64,000 nt of DNA from Flavobacterium sp. LHD-80 (lineage in GTDB: Bacteria > Bacteroidota > Bacteroidia > Flavobacteriales > Flavobacteriaceae), in assembly GCF_030929605.1 (NCBI RefSeq), contig NZ_JAVFVS010000004.1, positions 372,001-436,000 on the forward strand, given 5' to 3'. Positions 8,893 to 16,504 of the stretch are shown piece by piece. The notes below the pieces were generated by a model, which was not told the origin of the DNA, made no database searches, and saw only the letters and a program-made list of their open reading frames with translations. The number at the start of each line of letters is the position of its first letter. Position 1 is the first letter of the stretch. The position numbers and the translations under genes were made by a program.

Positions 8893-10125
8893 ATGAAGAT
8901 TCCTTGTTACGATTGTAATGTAGAAACCGAATTAGAGGTTGGTTTTGAAGTAGTAAATTTTGTTTGTCCTATATGTCGAAGTCTATATGAAGCCGACGAT
9001 GAAGGAAAATTTCGCAGGAAATCAAAATATAAAGCAGAAACAGAAACGTATCCGCTAGTTATTGGCGAAAAGGGTTTCTTAAAAGGAAGCGAATATAAGG
9101 TAACTGGTATCCTGAGAAAAAAAGTACATCCTGATTATAGATGGACAGAATTTATTTTGCAAAATGAAGCAAAAGAATTTCTCTATCTGTCCCTTTCAAA
9201 TGGACATTGGATGATGCTTACCGAAATGGAAAAGATTGACGATCTTAAAAAAGGAGTTAAAGTTCTGGATTATGATGGTCTGGATTATGATCTTTTCGAA
9301 CATTCAGATGCTGAAATAATCGATGCAAAAGGATTTTTTGATTTTCAGCTTCCAAACAAAAAAACGCATTTGGCTGAATTTATAAACCCACCGTACATTG
9401 TTTCGGTAGAAAAAGTGAATAATGTTCAGACTGCATTTCATGGCGAATATGTCAGTAAAAGTAAAATCAGAAAAGCATTTCCAGGAATAAAGCTTCCGTA
9501 TCAGTTTGGAACAGGTATGATTCAGCCGTCACTTTTTGATCTTAAAAATACAGCTATTATTTTCTGCTGTGTTGCTTTACTAATTATTACCGCTAACTGG
9601 TTTATATATAAAGATCAATTTGAACAGAATGTTTTTTCGAAAACAATACAATTTAGCAAATTTGACAATAAAGAAATTACAAGTGACGCTTTTGTCTTAA
9701 AAGGTGGCTCAGCGCCAATGACAATTAAAGTTTCAACAGATGTCAATAATTCTTGGGCAAACCTAAATGTCGCTTTGGTTAATGAAGAAACTAATGATGA
9801 GATTTATGCAAATAAAGATATAGAATTCTATCATGGTTATGAGGGCGGAGAATCGTGGAGAGAAGGAAGTGAAAGTGAGGAGTTTAATATTTGTGGCGTA
9901 AAGGAAGGAAAATACCATCTTTTATTAACGCCAATGAAAGCTCCTGAAGATACTAGTAATAATGAAATGCGTATTAATGTTGTTTGGAACGAACCCTCAA
10001 GCAGAAATGTTTGGCTGGTTATTATCGCAATGGTTGTAATTTTCTTTATTATAAGATTCTTTAAAAATCAATTCGAAAAAAATAGATGGGCAGATAGTTC
10101 CTATTCAACTTACGACTATGAATAA
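8893..10125 (+). CDS. DUF4178 membrane protein with N-terminal zinc ribbon
   Basis: A 410-residue protein. The N-terminus carries CYDC (Cys5, Cys8) and CPIC (Cys25, Cys28), a CxxC-x16-CxxC zinc ribbon. A soluble beta-rich DUF4178-type region follows (about 50-200), then a transmembrane helix (about 218-238), an extracytoplasmic domain (about 240-370), a second helix near the C-terminus (NVWLVIIAMVVIFFIIRFF) and a short charged, Tyr-rich tail. DUF4178 has no established activity. In other phyla DUF4178 genes neighbour DUF350, SpeD and aminopropyltransferase genes, as here. A membrane sensor or scaffold for the polyamine-type product is an inference. Confidence 0.75.
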   Translation: MKIPCYDCNVETELEVGFEVVNFVCPICRSLYEADDEGKFRRKSKYKAETETYPLVIGEKGFLKGSEYKVTGILRKKVHPDYRWTEFILQNEAKEFLYLSLSNGHWMMLTEMEKIDDLKKGVKVLDYDGLDYDLFEHSDAEIIDAKGFFDFQLPNKKTHLAEFINPPYIVSVEKVNNVQTAFHGEYVSKSKIRKAFPGIKLPYQFGTGMIQPSLFDLKNTAIIFCCVALLIITANWFIYKDQFEQNVFSKTIQFSKFDNKEITSDAFVLKGGSAPMTIKVSTDVNNSWANLNVALVNEETNDEIYANKDIEFYHGYEGGESWREGSESEEFNICGVKEGKYHLLLTPMKAPEDTSNNEMRINVVWNEPSSRNVWLVIIAMVVIFFIIRFFKNQFEKNRWADSSYSTYDYE

Positions 10126-10297
10126 AATTTCTGATTTCTTTAGTAATAACTGGGCTTCATTAGCAATTGGATTCTTTTGCTTTGGAGTTTATATGTACTT
10201 TGCTCTCGCAGGAAATAGAATCTGCGATTGCGAAACAACCGAAAAATATAGCACGGCAGGAAGCCGAACATCTTATAACCGTTTTTATCACAAATAA
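10118..10297 (+). CDS. 59-residue single-pass membrane protein, unknown
   Basis: A short gene starting at an ATG that overlaps the end of the DUF4178 gene by 8 bases in another frame, and ending 13 bases before the DUF350 start. The product begins MNKISDFFSNNW, has one transmembrane helix (about residues 11-31, WASLAIGFFCFGVYMYFALA) and a short polar tail with a CDC pair (Cys36, Cys38). Its exact fit between two co-transcribed genes, with start/stop overlap, argues that it is real. It could easily be missed because of its length. I recognise no family. Confidence 0.65.
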   Translation: MNKISDFFSNNWASLAIGFFCFGVYMYFALAGNRICDCETTEKYSTAGSRTSYNRFYHK

Positions 10298-10310
10298 AAA
10301 ATCAATTAAT

Positions 10311-10526
10311 ATGGAATTAATTCATGCTCAGCCAATAGTAAATTCAATTATTTATTCTTTTTTAGGAATTGTCATTTTGTTAATAGGTTATTTTATTATC
10401 GAAAAGATTACACCTGAAAATACATGGAAAGAAGTCGTAGAAAAAAGTAATGTTGCTGTTGCAATTGTTTTGGCAGCATTTATCATTGGAATTTCAATGA
10501 TTGTTAGCGCAGCAATTCATGGGTAA
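10311..10526 (+). CDS. DUF350 family membrane protein
   Basis: A 71-residue protein with two transmembrane helices (IIYSFLGIVILLIGYFIIEKITP and VAVAIVLAAFIIGISMIVSAAI). The pattern of a first helix ending in a TP motif, a polar connector and an N-A-A/V-A-I-rich second helix fits DUF350/UPF0719. The frame is open from further upstream (10167), but the ATG at 10311 gives the family's normal N-terminus and avoids overlap with the 59-residue gene. The last 8 bases overlap the aminopropyltransferase start. DUF350 proteins are linked by genomic context to polyamine-like metabolism; biochemical function unknown. Confidence 0.8.
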   Translation: MELIHAQPIVNSIIYSFLGIVILLIGYFIIEKITPENTWKEVVEKSNVAVAIVLAAFIIGISMIVSAAIHG

Positions 10527-12039
10527 AAAATTTTTTAGGTTTGAATTTCTTTTACTGTTTGCTGTATTTATTATTGCAACCTGTGGCCTTATTTATGAGC
10601 TTGTTGCAGGTACTTTGGCAAGTTATTTATTAGGCGATTCAGTAAAACAGTTTTCATTTATAATTGGAGTTTACCTGTTTTCAATGGGTATTGGCTCTTT
10701 TTTTTCGAAGTTTTTTCATAAAAACTTACTGAACACTTTTGTAGAAATTGAAATACTCGTTGGGCTCATTGGTGGCTTAAGTTCAGTGGTTTTGTTTCTG
10801 TTGTTTGAGAGTGTCGGTTCTTTTCAGTTCATTTTATATTTATTTGTTTTTGTAACCGGTTTTTTGGTTGGATTGGAGATTCCGCTTTTAATGAACATTT
10901 TAAAAGACAGAGTTGAATTCAAGGATCTGGTTTCAAATGTTTTTACCTTTGATTATATCGGAGCATTGCTGGCTTCCATTCTTTTTCCTTTGGTTTTAGT
11001 GCCAAAGTTAGGAATCATGGGAACTTCTCTTTTCTTCGGAATGATTAATGTGAGTATTGCAATTGCTTTGTGTTTTTTATTGAAAAATGAATTAAAAAAA
11101 GTATCACTTTTAAAAGCAAAAGCTGTTTTTTCGTTTTTATTACTGCTTGCTGTTTTTATTTTTTCAGATAAAATTTTAGCCTACTCAGAAGGAAAATTAT
11201 ACGGCGAAAATATTATTTATACTAATTCAACTCCTTATCAGCGAATTGTTTTAACGCATAATAAAAGCGATTATCGATTGTACTTAAACAACAATCTTCA
11301 ATTTAGTTCGGCCGACGAATATCGTTATCATGAAGCTTTAGTTCATCCGGTAATGTCGATTGCTAAAAATGTAAAAAGTGTTTTGGTTTTAGGAGGAGGC
11401 GACGGATTAGCTGTTCGTGAAATACTAAAATACAAGGACGTTCAAAAAATAACTTTGGTCGATCTTGACGCTGGAATGACAAAGCTTTTTAAGACCAATA
11501 CGGTATTAACGAATTTCAATAAGAATTCTTTAAATAATGCCAAAGTTACAGTGATTAATACCGATGCTTATATTTGGGCAAAAAGCTGTAAAGAAAAATT
11601 TGATGTGGCAATTATCGATTTTCCAGATCCGTCAAATTACAGTTTAGGAAAATTGTATTCTCTGAATTTTTATCAGACAATAAAAACGATTTTAAAGCCT
11701 GATGCCGCAGTTGTAATTCAGACGACTTCACCTTATTTTGCTCCAAAATCATTTTGGTGCATAAATAAAACGGTAATGCAGGTTTTTCCGCAAGTTGATG
11801 CCTATCATGCTTATGTTCCGTCTTTTGGAGAATGGGGTTATACGATTGCTATAAATGGTTTTGGAACTACTTTTAACGAAGTAAACAGAAAAGCTTCAGG
11901 GCTGAAATTCTACAATTACCAGTTTGACAGATTTAATTATTTTACCACCGATATGGTTTCGAATCAAGTAGAAATTAACCGTTTGGATAACCAAATTTTA
12001 GTACGCTATTTTGATGAAGAGTGGGGAAAACTACAATAA
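10519..12039 (+). CDS. Membrane-anchored polyamine aminopropyltransferase (SpeE-like)
   Basis: A 506-residue protein with about seven N-terminal transmembrane helices (residues 8-220) and a C-terminal spermidine-synthase fold. Catalytic features are seen: the dcSAM-binding GGGDG (292-296) followed by AVREIL, an acidic residue in VDLDAG, and the DFPDP motif (Asp367, Asp370) that binds the amine substrate. It should move the aminopropyl group made by SpeD onto an amine at the inner membrane. The membrane part is absent from ordinary SpeE. Start is the ATG at 10519, overlapping the DUF350 stop. The acceptor is unknown and may not be putrescine. Confidence 0.85.
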   Translation: MGKKFFRFEFLLLFAVFIIATCGLIYELVAGTLASYLLGDSVKQFSFIIGVYLFSMGIGSFFSKFFHKNLLNTFVEIEILVGLIGGLSSVVLFLLFESVGSFQFILYLFVFVTGFLVGLEIPLLMNILKDRVEFKDLVSNVFTFDYIGALLASILFPLVLVPKLGIMGTSLFFGMINVSIAIALCFLLKNELKKVSLLKAKAVFSFLLLLAVFIFSDKILAYSEGKLYGENIIYTNSTPYQRIVLTHNKSDYRLYLNNNLQFSSADEYRYHEALVHPVMSIAKNVKSVLVLGGGDGLAVREILKYKDVQKITLVDLDAGMTKLFKTNTVLTNFNKNSLNNAKVTVINTDAYIWAKSCKEKFDVAIIDFPDPSNYSLGKLYSLNFYQTIKTILKPDAAVVIQTTSPYFAPKSFWCINKTVMQVFPQVDAYHAYVPSFGEWGYTIAINGFGTTFNEVNRKASGLKFYNYQFDRFNYFTTDMVSNQVEINRLDNQILVRYFDEEWGKLQ

Positions 12040-13642
12040 AGGAAGACGAAATTTCGTAAAAGGAATTACAGCTTCTTTGCTTTTGATTCCGTTTTTGCAA
12101 TTTTGTTCTGATAAAATAGCCGTTTTGATGCTTCGGTTATCGGGAACCAATCATCTTTTGGGGCATCGGTTATGGATTAAAGATTTTCCTAAACCAACGG
12201 AACAAATCCAGATTCCGTATTTAATTATTGGCGGAGGAATATCAGGATTGAGTGCTGCGCGTGAATTTCATAAAAAAGGAATATCTGATTTTTTATTACT
12301 TGAAATGGCAGATCATTTAGGCGGAAATTCCTCAAATGGTGAGAACAAATATTCTAAATATCCCCTGGGAGCACATTATTTACCACTTCCAAATATGGAG
12401 GATAAAGAACTTCTTGCCTTTCTTGAAGAAGAAAAGATCATCAAAGGTTACAACGAAAAAGGGTTTCCTGTTTTTGATGAATTACAACTGACTTTTGCAC
12501 CTGACGAAAGATTGTTTTACAAAAATAATTGGCAGGAAGGTGTTGTTCCGAAAGAAGGAAATTCGGCTGAAGACGATAAAGAATTTATAAGATTCTTTAA
12601 AGAAATGGATGCCTTTCGCGCGGGAAAAGGAGAAGATCAAAAGTACTTATTCGACATTCCGATTTCACTTTCTTCTAAAGATCAAAGTGCAAGAGCTTTA
12701 GATAAAATAACGATGCAAAAATGGTTTGAAAACAACAATTTCAAATCAAAACCTTTGTTCAATTATATTGATTATTGCTGTAAAGATGACTTTGGTTTAG
12801 GAATCGAATTTGTTTCGGCCTGGGCGGGAATTCATTATTTTGCCGGAAGGAAACAGAATGCCGCTTCAGATAAAAATGACAGCGTCTTAACTTGGCCGGA
12901 AGGCAATGCAAGATTAGCAACTCATCTTAAAAAATATACCGAAAAGAAAACCTTAAAAAATCATTTGGTTTATGACGTAAAGGTTGAAAACAATAAAGTT
13001 GTGGCAAAAGTTTTTGACGACGTTAGAAAAGTTTCTGTAGAAATTATTGCTGACAAAGCAATTATGGCGACACCACAATTTGTAAATCAATATCTTATAA
13101 AAGACCGAAAAGAATTTACAAAAGAGTTTCATTACACGCCTTGGCTTTTGGCAACTTTGATTGTCAATGATTTGCCGGATAATTTTAGTTTTCCGCTTTC
13201 TTGGGATAATGTAATTTATGATGCAAAAGGTTTAGGTTATGTTTATGCGCAAAATCAGACTTTGAATCAAATTCAGGACAAAAAAGTGATTACGTATTAT
13301 TACAGTTTTTCGTCTGGAGATTTGAAGAAAACGCGAAAAGAAATTTATAAAAAAGATAAAGAATACTGGAAACAGCTTGTTTTTACTGATTTAAAAATTG
13401 CACATCCGGATATTGAACAGTATACAGAAGACATGGAAGTTTTTCTTTTAGGACACGGAATGATTTCGCCGGTTCCTGATTTTATTTTTGGTCAAGCCAA
13501 AGAAAATGCGGCGCAAAATATTGAAAACAGAATCTATTTTGCCCATACTGATTTATCAGGAATTTCGATTTTTGAAGAAGCTTTTCACCAGGGAATTAAT
13601 GCCGTAAAACACATTTTGAATGATACAACCGTGGATTCATAA
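12014..13642 (+). CDS. Twin-arginine-exported FAD-dependent amine-oxidase-like protein
   Basis: A 542-residue protein. Residues 10-30 (GRRNFVKGITASLLLIPF) form a twin-arginine-type signal. A Rossmann FAD-binding motif follows: GGGISG at 73-78 and the ribose-binding Glu97 in LLLEMADHLGGNS. The fold resembles NAD(P)-binding/flavin amine oxidases. Export by Tat implies folding with FAD in the cytoplasm and action outside the inner membrane. The gene overlaps the aminopropyltransferase by 26 bases, so an oxidation of the polyamine-type product is a reasonable inference; direct evidence is lacking. Confidence 0.75.
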   Translation: MKSGENYNKGRRNFVKGITASLLLIPFLQFCSDKIAVLMLRLSGTNHLLGHRLWIKDFPKPTEQIQIPYLIIGGGISGLSAAREFHKKGISDFLLLEMADHLGGNSSNGENKYSKYPLGAHYLPLPNMEDKELLAFLEEEKIIKGYNEKGFPVFDELQLTFAPDERLFYKNNWQEGVVPKEGNSAEDDKEFIRFFKEMDAFRAGKGEDQKYLFDIPISLSSKDQSARALDKITMQKWFENNNFKSKPLFNYIDYCCKDDFGLGIEFVSAWAGIHYFAGRKQNAASDKNDSVLTWPEGNARLATHLKKYTEKKTLKNHLVYDVKVENNKVVAKVFDDVRKVSVEIIADKAIMATPQFVNQYLIKDRKEFTKEFHYTPWLLATLIVNDLPDNFSFPLSWDNVIYDAKGLGYVYAQNQTLNQIQDKKVITYYYSFSSGDLKKTRKEIYKKDKEYWKQLVFTDLKIAHPDIEQYTEDMEVFLLGHGMISPVPDFIFGQAKENAAQNIENRIYFAHTDLSGISIFEEAFHQGINAVKHILNDTTVDS

Positions 13643-14648
13643 AGCCAAAACAGATTTTCTGTTTATAATTGGGCCATCATTTTTTGTGTTGGCTGTTGTT
13701 TTGCTTTTTCAGGATTCTATCATAAAAATCGAAAATGATTATTCGTTTTATACTTGGCTTTTTTTGATTGTTTTTATTGATGTGGCGCACGTTTACGCGA
13801 CTTTGTTTAAAACGTATTTCGTAAAAGACGAATTTCAAAAAAGGAAGAAATTGCTAATTCTTCTGCCTCTTATTTGTTTTGCAATAAGTATGGTTTTGTT
13901 TCTTTTTGGAAGTTTGGTTTTCTGGTCTTTTCTGGCTTATGTTGCTGTTTTTCATTTTATAAGGCAACAATATGGTTTTATGCGATTATATGTCAGAAAT
14001 GAAGTGAAAACGACCTTTTCGGCCTTGATAGATAATCTTGCAATTTATGCATCGACGGGTTACCCAATGTTGTTTTGGTTTTTATCACCTGAAAGAAAGT
14101 TCAACTGGTTTGTTGAAGATGAATTTTTTCATTTTGAGAATAAAGCGCTTTTAGATGTTTTGTTTTGGATTTATATTGCAATTCTTGCGTTATATATCGT
14201 GCGAACAATAGTTGTTTCTCTTCAAAAACAGTTTTTCAATATTCCTAAAAACGCTATTATTTTAGGAACTGCGCTTTCGTGGTATTTTGGGATTGTTTAT
14301 TTTAATGATGATCTAATTTTTACTTTGCTGAATGTTGTATCGCACGGAATTCCGTATATGGCATTGATTTATTTTAGAGAAGTTGAAAAAAGATCGGATA
14401 GCGAAAAAGGAATTTTTAGCTTTATTAAAAGTTATAATGCGGTATTTGTATATGTGCTGATTTTATTGATAATTGCTTTTTCAGAAGAATTTCTGTGGGA
14501 ATTTTTTGTTTGGAAAGAGAATATTTCGATAACCAATTTTGATTTTTCTAGTTGGCAATTTTTATTGGTGCCACTTTTGAGTGTGCCGCAGTTTACACAT
14601 TATTTGCTGGATGGTTTTATCTGGAAATCTAAGAAGCCGGGCTCATAA
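13620..14648 (+). CDS. Polytopic membrane protein with four spaced histidine motifs, unknown
   Basis: A 342-residue protein with about ten hydrophobic helices. Four conserved-looking His motifs sit at helix ends: DVAH (His57), VFHFIRQQYGF (His112), VSHGIPY (His242) and PQFTHYLLDG (His327). Such spacing suggests a membrane metal site, as in diiron membrane enzymes or Brp/Blh-type carotenoid oxygenases, but this is only an analogy. It overlaps the flavoprotein gene by 23 bases and ends the operon, so it likely works in the same pathway. Confidence 0.6.
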   Translation: MIQPWIHKAKTDFLFIIGPSFFVLAVVLLFQDSIIKIENDYSFYTWLFLIVFIDVAHVYATLFKTYFVKDEFQKRKKLLILLPLICFAISMVLFLFGSLVFWSFLAYVAVFHFIRQQYGFMRLYVRNEVKTTFSALIDNLAIYASTGYPMLFWFLSPERKFNWFVEDEFFHFENKALLDVLFWIYIAILALYIVRTIVVSLQKQFFNIPKNAIILGTALSWYFGIVYFNDDLIFTLLNVVSHGIPYMALIYFREVEKRSDSEKGIFSFIKSYNAVFVYVLILLIIAFSEEFLWEFFVWKENISITNFDFSSWQFLLVPLLSVPQFTHYLLDGFIWKSKKPGS

Positions 14649-14670
14649 CTTCATGAAAAAACGAAAACAT

Positions 14671-14773
14671 CTAGTCTAGCCCCGATAGAAGCGGTATCTC
14701 CCGATTTAGAAAAATAAGGCTTTTTAGCCGTAGTTTTTGTTTATCGGGAATATAGCGGATAGCGGGACTAAAC
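14671..14773 (+). ncRNA. Structured 3' element (TAGCCCCG ... CGGGACTA type)
   Basis: Three nested pairings are visible: TAGCCCCG (14677-14684) with CGGGACTA (14763-14770, one mismatch), TCCCGAT (14699-14705) with ATCGGGA (14743-14749), and a GGCT/AGCC hairpin (14718-14729). The boundary words CCCCGATAG and GGATAGCGGGA are, as I recall, recurrent after Flavobacterium genes. It lies 22 bases after the operon's last stop. It may be an RNA 3' end element; identity with an Rfam family is untested. Confidence 0.5.
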
Positions 14774-14809
14774 GTGTTTTGAAAACTGATTTTTCTGCTT
14801 CTAAAAAAT

Positions 14810-15571
14810 CTAATCCTGCAAAGCCATTTTTACCTTTGGCAACATACGATCAACAAACAATTTATAAGCTGTTTCAGAAGGATGAAGGCCATCTGAAGCG
14901 ACTAAATTCGGGTTGTTTAATCCTAATCTTGTAATGTCGGTTATAGAAATAAAAGTAACATTGTTTGCTATACAATGATTTTCTGCAAAAGTGTTGTACT
15001 GATTTATTTCATTTGAAATTTTCATGCGGTTTTCATTCGTATAATTCTTGGTAAATGGAGTGTACGCATAATCTGGAATCGAAAGTACAATTACATTTTT
15101 TTTGTCGCCTTTCGCTAATGCAATTGCTTTTGTGAGCAATTGTGGAAATTCTTTTTCATAAACCGAGAAATCCTGATGCTGATATTGATTGTTTACGCCA
15201 ATTAAAAGTGTCACTAAATCATAATTGGAATCGGGATTTTGAGTGTTTATTGCCGAAATTAAATCGCTCGTTGACCATCCGGTTTGAGCAATAATTTTTA
15301 AGGAAAAAGCAGTTTCGGGATAAATTGTTTTTAGTTTGGTTTTAAGCTGTTCAGGATAACGGCAAGTTTCGCAAACGCTTTGACCAATAGTATAACTGTC
15401 GCCGAGAGCCAGATAATTTATGGATGAGGCGATTGGAGTTGTTGGAACTTCTGAAGTTGGAGGTGTGGGCTGAGGTACTGCAGTATTTTCAGAATCTGAT
15501 TGTTCAGCGCTGCAACTCAATAGGAATATAGAGAGTATAACAATAACTATTTGTTTGAAATGCGGTTTCAT
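14810..15571 (-). CDS. SGNH/GDSL hydrolase lipoprotein
   Basis: A 253-residue lipoprotein: signal with lipobox LLSC (Cys20), then a Pro/Thr-rich linker and a GDSL-type esterase domain. Block I is LGDSYTIGQS (nucleophile Ser), block III LLIGVNNQYQH, and block V SDGLHPSETAY (catalytic Asp and His). The enzyme should hydrolyse an ester on the outer side of a membrane; the substrate is unknown. It converges with the polyamine-type operon. Confidence 0.88.
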   Translation of the reverse strand: MKPHFKQIVIVILSIFLLSCSAEQSDSENTAVPQPTPPTSEVPTTPIASSINYLALGDSYTIGQSVCETCRYPEQLKTKLKTIYPETAFSLKIIAQTGWSTSDLISAINTQNPDSNYDLVTLLIGVNNQYQHQDFSVYEKEFPQLLTKAIALAKGDKKNVIVLSIPDYAYTPFTKNYTNENRMKISNEINQYNTFAENHCIANNVTFISITDITRLGLNNPNLVASDGLHPSETAYKLFVDRMLPKVKMALQD

Positions 15572-15637
15572 AATTTTGACAAATTAAATTTGAAGTCATT
15601 TTAAACAAATAGTTACGTTAAATATTTGTGTTCGGTT

Positions 15638-16420
15638 TTAGACCATTTCTGCTTTTAAGGCAATTTCTTCCTCAATGGCATTCCAAAGCCCGATACGTTT
15701 TTCAAGAGCTAAAATAGAAACTTCTTCCACTTCTTTCCATTTTTGAGCATCGTCTTCGCACAAATCGGTGATCATTTGCATGGCCATTGGTCCGTGCTCA
15801 TCTGCATCAAGTTCGATATGTCTTTCAAAGTAATAAAGCAGTTTTGCTAAATCAACTTCTGGAAGATTTTTTTGAAAGTTTTTCAAGATTTCAGTAAACA
15901 TGCTCGGAATCAAATCTTCTCTTCCAAAAGTAAAAGCAGCAGCGATTTGATGCGGTTTTCCTTCTTCGATAACTCTAAATGTAAAATCCAAGAAAGCTTT
16001 TATTTCAGGATGAAGTGAACTCTGTTTAATCGCAACAAAAATATTGTGAAGCGAATGTACTTCGGCTAAAAATTTATTGATTCCTGTTGTATCAGCACCG
16101 CAGTCTTCCATTGCTTCAAGATACATTTCGTAATGGCTTTGTCTTCTTCCGTCAATCGTTAAATCGGTTTCTTCAGCAAGAACAATTTCATTGATCAAAT
16201 ATCTTGTTTCTGGGTTTTTAGTGGCAAACCAAGGTGTTGTTGTACAAGTTAATTTGGCTTGTAAAGCTTTTAACAATGACATAAAATCCCAAACAGCAAA
16301 AACATGATTTTCTAAAAAACTATGCAAGTCATCAATATTTTGAATTTTGCCGTATAAAGAGTGGTTTAAAAGCTGGTCTTTTTGAGGTTGAATGCTATTG
16401 TTTATAGTTTCAATATTCAT
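15638..16420 (-). CDS. DUF3050 family protein (heme-oxygenase-like fold)
   Basis: A 260-residue all-helical protein matching the DUF3050 family as I recognise it. The features are ENHVFAVWDFMSLLKAL near the N-terminus, NEIVLAEETD, and HIELDADEHGPMA near the C-terminus. The His/Glu/Asp pattern is like that of heme-oxygenase-like diiron oxidases. Function is not established. A -7 box at 16437-16444 gives a very short leader. Confidence 0.75.
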   Translation of the reverse strand: MNIETINNSIQPQKDQLLNHSLYGKIQNIDDLHSFLENHVFAVWDFMSLLKALQAKLTCTTTPWFATKNPETRYLINEIVLAEETDLTIDGRRQSHYEMYLEAMEDCGADTTGINKFLAEVHSLHNIFVAIKQSSLHPEIKAFLDFTFRVIEEGKPHQIAAAFTFGREDLIPSMFTEILKNFQKNLPEVDLAKLLYYFERHIELDADEHGPMAMQMITDLCEDDAQKWKEVEEVSILALEKRIGLWNAIEEEIALKAEMV

Positions 16421-16436
16421 TTATGTAAATTTTGTG

Positions 16437-16444
16437 CAAAGATA
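16437..16444 (-). promoter_or_regulatory. -7 box for the DUF3050 gene
   Basis: On the minus strand this reads TATCTTTG (TAnnTTTG), 16 bases before the start codon at 16420. No clear -33 TTG is seen. Confidence 0.45.
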
Positions 16445-16504
16445 AAAAGCTTCTCGATTAGAAGAAGCTTTTTAAATTGATTTTGTATATAATTTAATAG
16501 TTGT

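Noticed and set aside
10167..10310. N-terminal extension of the DUF350 gene by 48 residues
   Set aside because: It overlaps the 59-residue gene, starts at a non-ATG codon, and is hydrophilic and unlike DUF350 N-termini; the ATG at 10311 gives the family's normal length.
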